This document shows positions 58,813 through 60,267 of a DNA stretch of 60,267 nt, one piece after another. The DNA is from Brevundimonas sp. (lineage in GTDB: Bacteria; Pseudomonadota; Alphaproteobacteria; Caulobacterales; Caulobacteraceae): assembly GCF_029946145.1 (NCBI RefSeq), contig NZ_JAQSDY010000008.1:1-60267 (forward strand). Reading direction: 5' to 3'. Under the pieces are notes generated by a model. It ran no database searches. It was not told where the DNA came from and saw only the letters and a list, made by a program, of their open reading frames with translations. Both the position numbers and the translations under genes were made by a program. Every line of letters starts with the position of its first letter. Positions within the stretch are counted from its first letter, which is position 1.

Positions 58813-59049
58813 GTGCCGACTATCACCCCTTTGCAGATCAAGCTGGCGCGGACCGCGATAGGGTTCGGAGTGAGAGAACTCGCAGAGGCGGCGGATGTCG
58901 CTCCCTCCACTATCCAACGTTTTGAATCCGGGCGAGGGGACATGCAGTCCCGCACATTAGACAAGGTGCAAAGGTGCCTTGAAGCTTCGGGTGTGATCTT
59001 CATTCCGGCCGACTCAGCGGGCGGACCAGGCGTGCGATTAAGGGCCTAG
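58813..59049 (+). CDS. XRE-family helix-turn-helix regulator
   Basis: A 78-residue single-HTH protein: L-A-R-T-A-I-G-F-G-V-R-E-L-A-E-A-A-D-V-A-P-S-T-I-Q-R-F-E-S-G. GTG 58813 is preceded by AAGGAG, a strong ribosome-binding site, nine bases upstream. It could regulate the divergent HEPN operon or the following module. Confidence 0.85.
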   Translation: MPTITPLQIKLARTAIGFGVRELAEAADVAPSTIQRFESGRGDMQSRTLDKVQRCLEASGVIFIPADSAGGPGVRLRA

Positions 59050-59101
59050 GGCTGTCGCAGTGCTGTAGCGGCAGACCGCCTCACCGTAGCGGATCACCAA
59101 C

Positions 59102-59150
59102 GTAGCGAATCGCGCTACAAAAGCTTGACTTATGTAGCACGCCTCGCTAC
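59102..59150 (+). promoter_or_regulatory. Double palindromic operator and promoter of higBA
   Basis: GTAGCG-n5-CGCTAC (59102-59118) and GTAGCA-n5-CGCTAC (59134-59150) are two near-identical 17-base inverted repeats, 32 bases apart, which is three helix turns. Between them lies TTGACT (59125-59130), and TACAAG (59148-59153) follows with 17-base spacing, so the second palindrome covers the -35/-10 spacer. This is a plausible HigA autoregulation site. Confidence 0.7.
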
Positions 59151-59175
59151 AAGCTGCGCGTGGAAGGCTCTCGCC

Positions 59176-59457
59176 GTGATCCTTAGTTGGAAGGGCAAGC
59201 AAGCTAGGGAGGTCTTTGAGGGCAATTGCCCCAAGGGTTTCCCGGCGGACCTCTTCAAGCGGGTGCGGCGCAGCCTCTTCCAGCTGGATGCGGCGACGCG
59301 GCTCGATGATCTCAAGCATCCGCCGGGAAACCGCCTGCACCGCCTCCAAGAGGATCGGGCGGGGCAGTGGTCGATCAGCGTGAACGACCAGTTCCGCATC
59401 TGCTTCCGATGGACCGATCAGGGTCCGGAGGACGTTGAGTTCGTCGATTACCACTGA
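59176..59457 (+). CDS. higB: HigB-type toxin (RelE/ParE superfamily)
   Basis: A 93-residue protein with the HigB pattern: R-V-R-R-S-L-F-Q-L-D-A-A, then P-P-G-N-R-L-H-R-L, then W-S-I-S-V-N-D-Q-F-R-I-C-F-R-W and closing V-D-Y-H. HigB cleaves ribosome-bound mRNA. The GTG at 59176 is used; an upstream in-frame start at 59125 is in the promoter. Toxin-first order is typical of higBA. Confidence 0.92.
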   Translation: MILSWKGKQAREVFEGNCPKGFPADLFKRVRRSLFQLDAATRLDDLKHPPGNRLHRLQEDRAGQWSISVNDQFRICFRWTDQGPEDVEFVDYH

Positions 59458-59511
59458 GCGGGGGCTCAGTGGAGCGGCCCGGGATCGGGCCAGAAAGAGA
59501 GAAGTCCGCCG

Positions 59512-59832
59512 ATGGCGACGCATGACTTCGCCAACTTCGCGGCTCCCGCGCCGCACCCTGGCGAGCACCTGCGGGAAGACTACCTGCCCGCTTACGATCT
59601 CAGCGCCGGCGCTCTCGCCAAGGCAATGGGTCTGAAGGACCGGGCCCGTATCGAGCGCTTGGTGCGTGAGAAGCAGTCAATCACCGCCGATACGGCGCTG
59701 CGTCTGGCCAAGGTCTTCGGCACGTCCCCTCAATACTGGATCAACCTCCAGACCACCCACGACCTGTCCAAGGCTGCAATCGAAGGGCGCGGCGAGCTGG
59801 AGAGGATCGAGCAACTGCACGCGCCGGCCTAA
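59512..59832 (+). CDS. higA: HigA-type antitoxin
   Basis: A 106-residue HTH antitoxin: H-P-G-E-H-L-R-E-D-Y-L start, then S-A-G-A-L-A-K-A-M-G-L, I-T-A-D-T-A-L-R-L-A-K-V-F-G and S-P-Q-Y-W-I-N-L-Q. It neutralises HigB and represses the operon. The 54-base gap after higB is usual. Start ATG 59512. Confidence 0.95.
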   Translation: MATHDFANFAAPAPHPGEHLREDYLPAYDLSAGALAKAMGLKDRARIERLVREKQSITADTALRLAKVFGTSPQYWINLQTTHDLSKAAIEGRGELERIEQLHAPA

Positions 59833-59977
59833 GCAGGGGTCGAACGGACGTGAACGAGCGCTTGGCCGCAGCACCGCATGGCTTCGCGCTAGAACATAAG
59901 CCCCCCTTGGTTCCACCGTGCTTCCGCAGCGGCGATAGAGGTTTGCGACGAGGGCGATGCGCGGGAGGTAGTCCTTA

Positions 59978-60267
59978 CTATGGCTTCATCATTGGCCGGC
60001 GCCCCTCCGACGCTTTATTCTCGGCGTTGATAATCGCCACGAGCTGCTCTAGCTCGCTGAGATGTGCCGACACAGCTGCCGGTTCTGGGACCTTCACGGT
60101 CGCCGCAGCAGGGTTGTCGTGGCTGTAGGTGTTCGCAGTCGTCATCCCTGAGTGGAAGGCGTTGGCGGTGGTGTCCGACAGATGCACATACCTTAGCTTA
60201 AGCGTCTCCACGCTGAGCTGCACCCGGTTTCGAGGACACCCGGTTAAGCTACAACCGTCTGCCTTTC
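59978..60267 (-). CDS. Unrecognised gene, 3' part, cut by the window's right edge
   Basis: The frame is open from the right edge (60267) to the stop at 59978, about 96 codons. The visible part includes V-Q-L-S-V-E-T-L-K-L-R-Y-V-H-L-S-D and a helical end (L-E-Q-L-V-A-I-I-N-A-E-N-K). A GTG at 60223 could be an internal start, so the gene could be wholly inside. I do not recognise it. A tyrosine-recombinase C-terminus was considered on the Y-V-H-L-S-D segment, but catalytic residues are not seen. Confidence 0.4.
   Translation of the reverse strand, partial: KADGCSLTGCPRNRVQLSVETLKLRYVHLSDTTANAFHSGMTTANTYSHDNPAAATVKVPEPAAVSAHLSELEQLVAIINAENKASEGRRPMMKP

Larger units (their letters stand above)
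55808..60267. mobile_element. Right integrative island at tRNA-Gly; right end outside window
   Basis: The island starts after the last tRNA 3' copy with the recombinase gene. It contains a small ORF, a sigma-region-4/HEPN pair, an XRE regulator, a HigBA module and part of one more gene. Base composition and gene content differ from the core. The far end is not visible. Confidence 0.75.

Noticed and set aside
59850..60128. Plus-strand frame after higA
   Set aside because: No domain, odd composition, and it overlaps a minus-strand frame open to the window edge. Neither is strong; the minus-strand one was kept at low confidence.

Overview
The window looks like chromosomal DNA of a Caulobacterales alphaproteobacterium, most likely Brevundimonas or a close relative. 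Signs of this are the very high GC content, a ShkA-type hybrid kinase, an alphaproteobacterial run of ftsY, ispZ, ccm and acnA genes, and a probable GnnA/GnnB pair (diaminoglucose lipid A is known from Brevundimonas). These assignments come from reading the sequence; no database search was run. A core block (about 17.5-55.5 kb) lies between two mobile regions.

Left mobile region (1 to about 17.51 kb). It holds an element-type small protein, a PolB-like 3'-5' exonuclease, and a large serine recombinase abutting the 3' remnant of a YD-repeat gene that ends in a bulb-lectin-like domain. Next is a secreted 1406-residue RHS/YD-repeat protein with a low-GC C-terminal tip. It is followed by one intact and one frameshifted small membrane/zinc-ribbon gene, which resemble an immunity-gene array. 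Then comes a compact overlapping type IV secretion operon, virB2-B3-B4-B6-B8-B9-B10-B11. VirB9 carries a frameshift that separates its signal peptide from the mature protein, and no VirB1, B5, B7 or VirD4 is visible. The region ends inside comM (yifB): only the 3' third of comM remains at 17.51-18.06 kb, so its 5' part should lie left of this window.

Core block (18.1-55.5 kb). It contains shkA (c-di-GMP-responsive hybrid kinase), an AmpG-like transporter, maeB, dapF, a potassium-channel-like protein with a C-terminal zinc ribbon, two tandem S9 prolyl oligopeptidases, a MarR regulator with a Lys/Ala tail, ispZ, ftsY, nadE, an alpha/beta hydrolase, a GmhB-like phosphatase, the probable gnnB-gnnA pair, a MaoC protein, a threonine dehydratase-like enzyme and glpK with an APH-type kinase. 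After these come a DUF1223 protein, ccmABC-ccmD-ccmG, acnA, a metallo-beta-lactamase-fold protein, a lipoprotein, an isoaspartyl peptidase, a quinone oxidoreductase, a DUF1232 protein and an SDR. Intergenic gaps hold several families of palindromic repeats; in one family the arms differ between copies yet stay complementary within each copy.

Right mobile region (55.44 kb to the end). A tRNA-Gly(GCC) gene is followed by three more copies of its 3' half in 108-bp tandem units. Beyond them is a second large serine recombinase. Its reading frame has no stop before the repeats and runs through them into the host chromosome. The island cargo is a small ORF, an overlapping HEPN-like/sigma-region-4 gene pair, an XRE regulator, and a HigB-HigA toxin-antitoxin module with a double palindromic operator. 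One further ORF is cut by the right edge.
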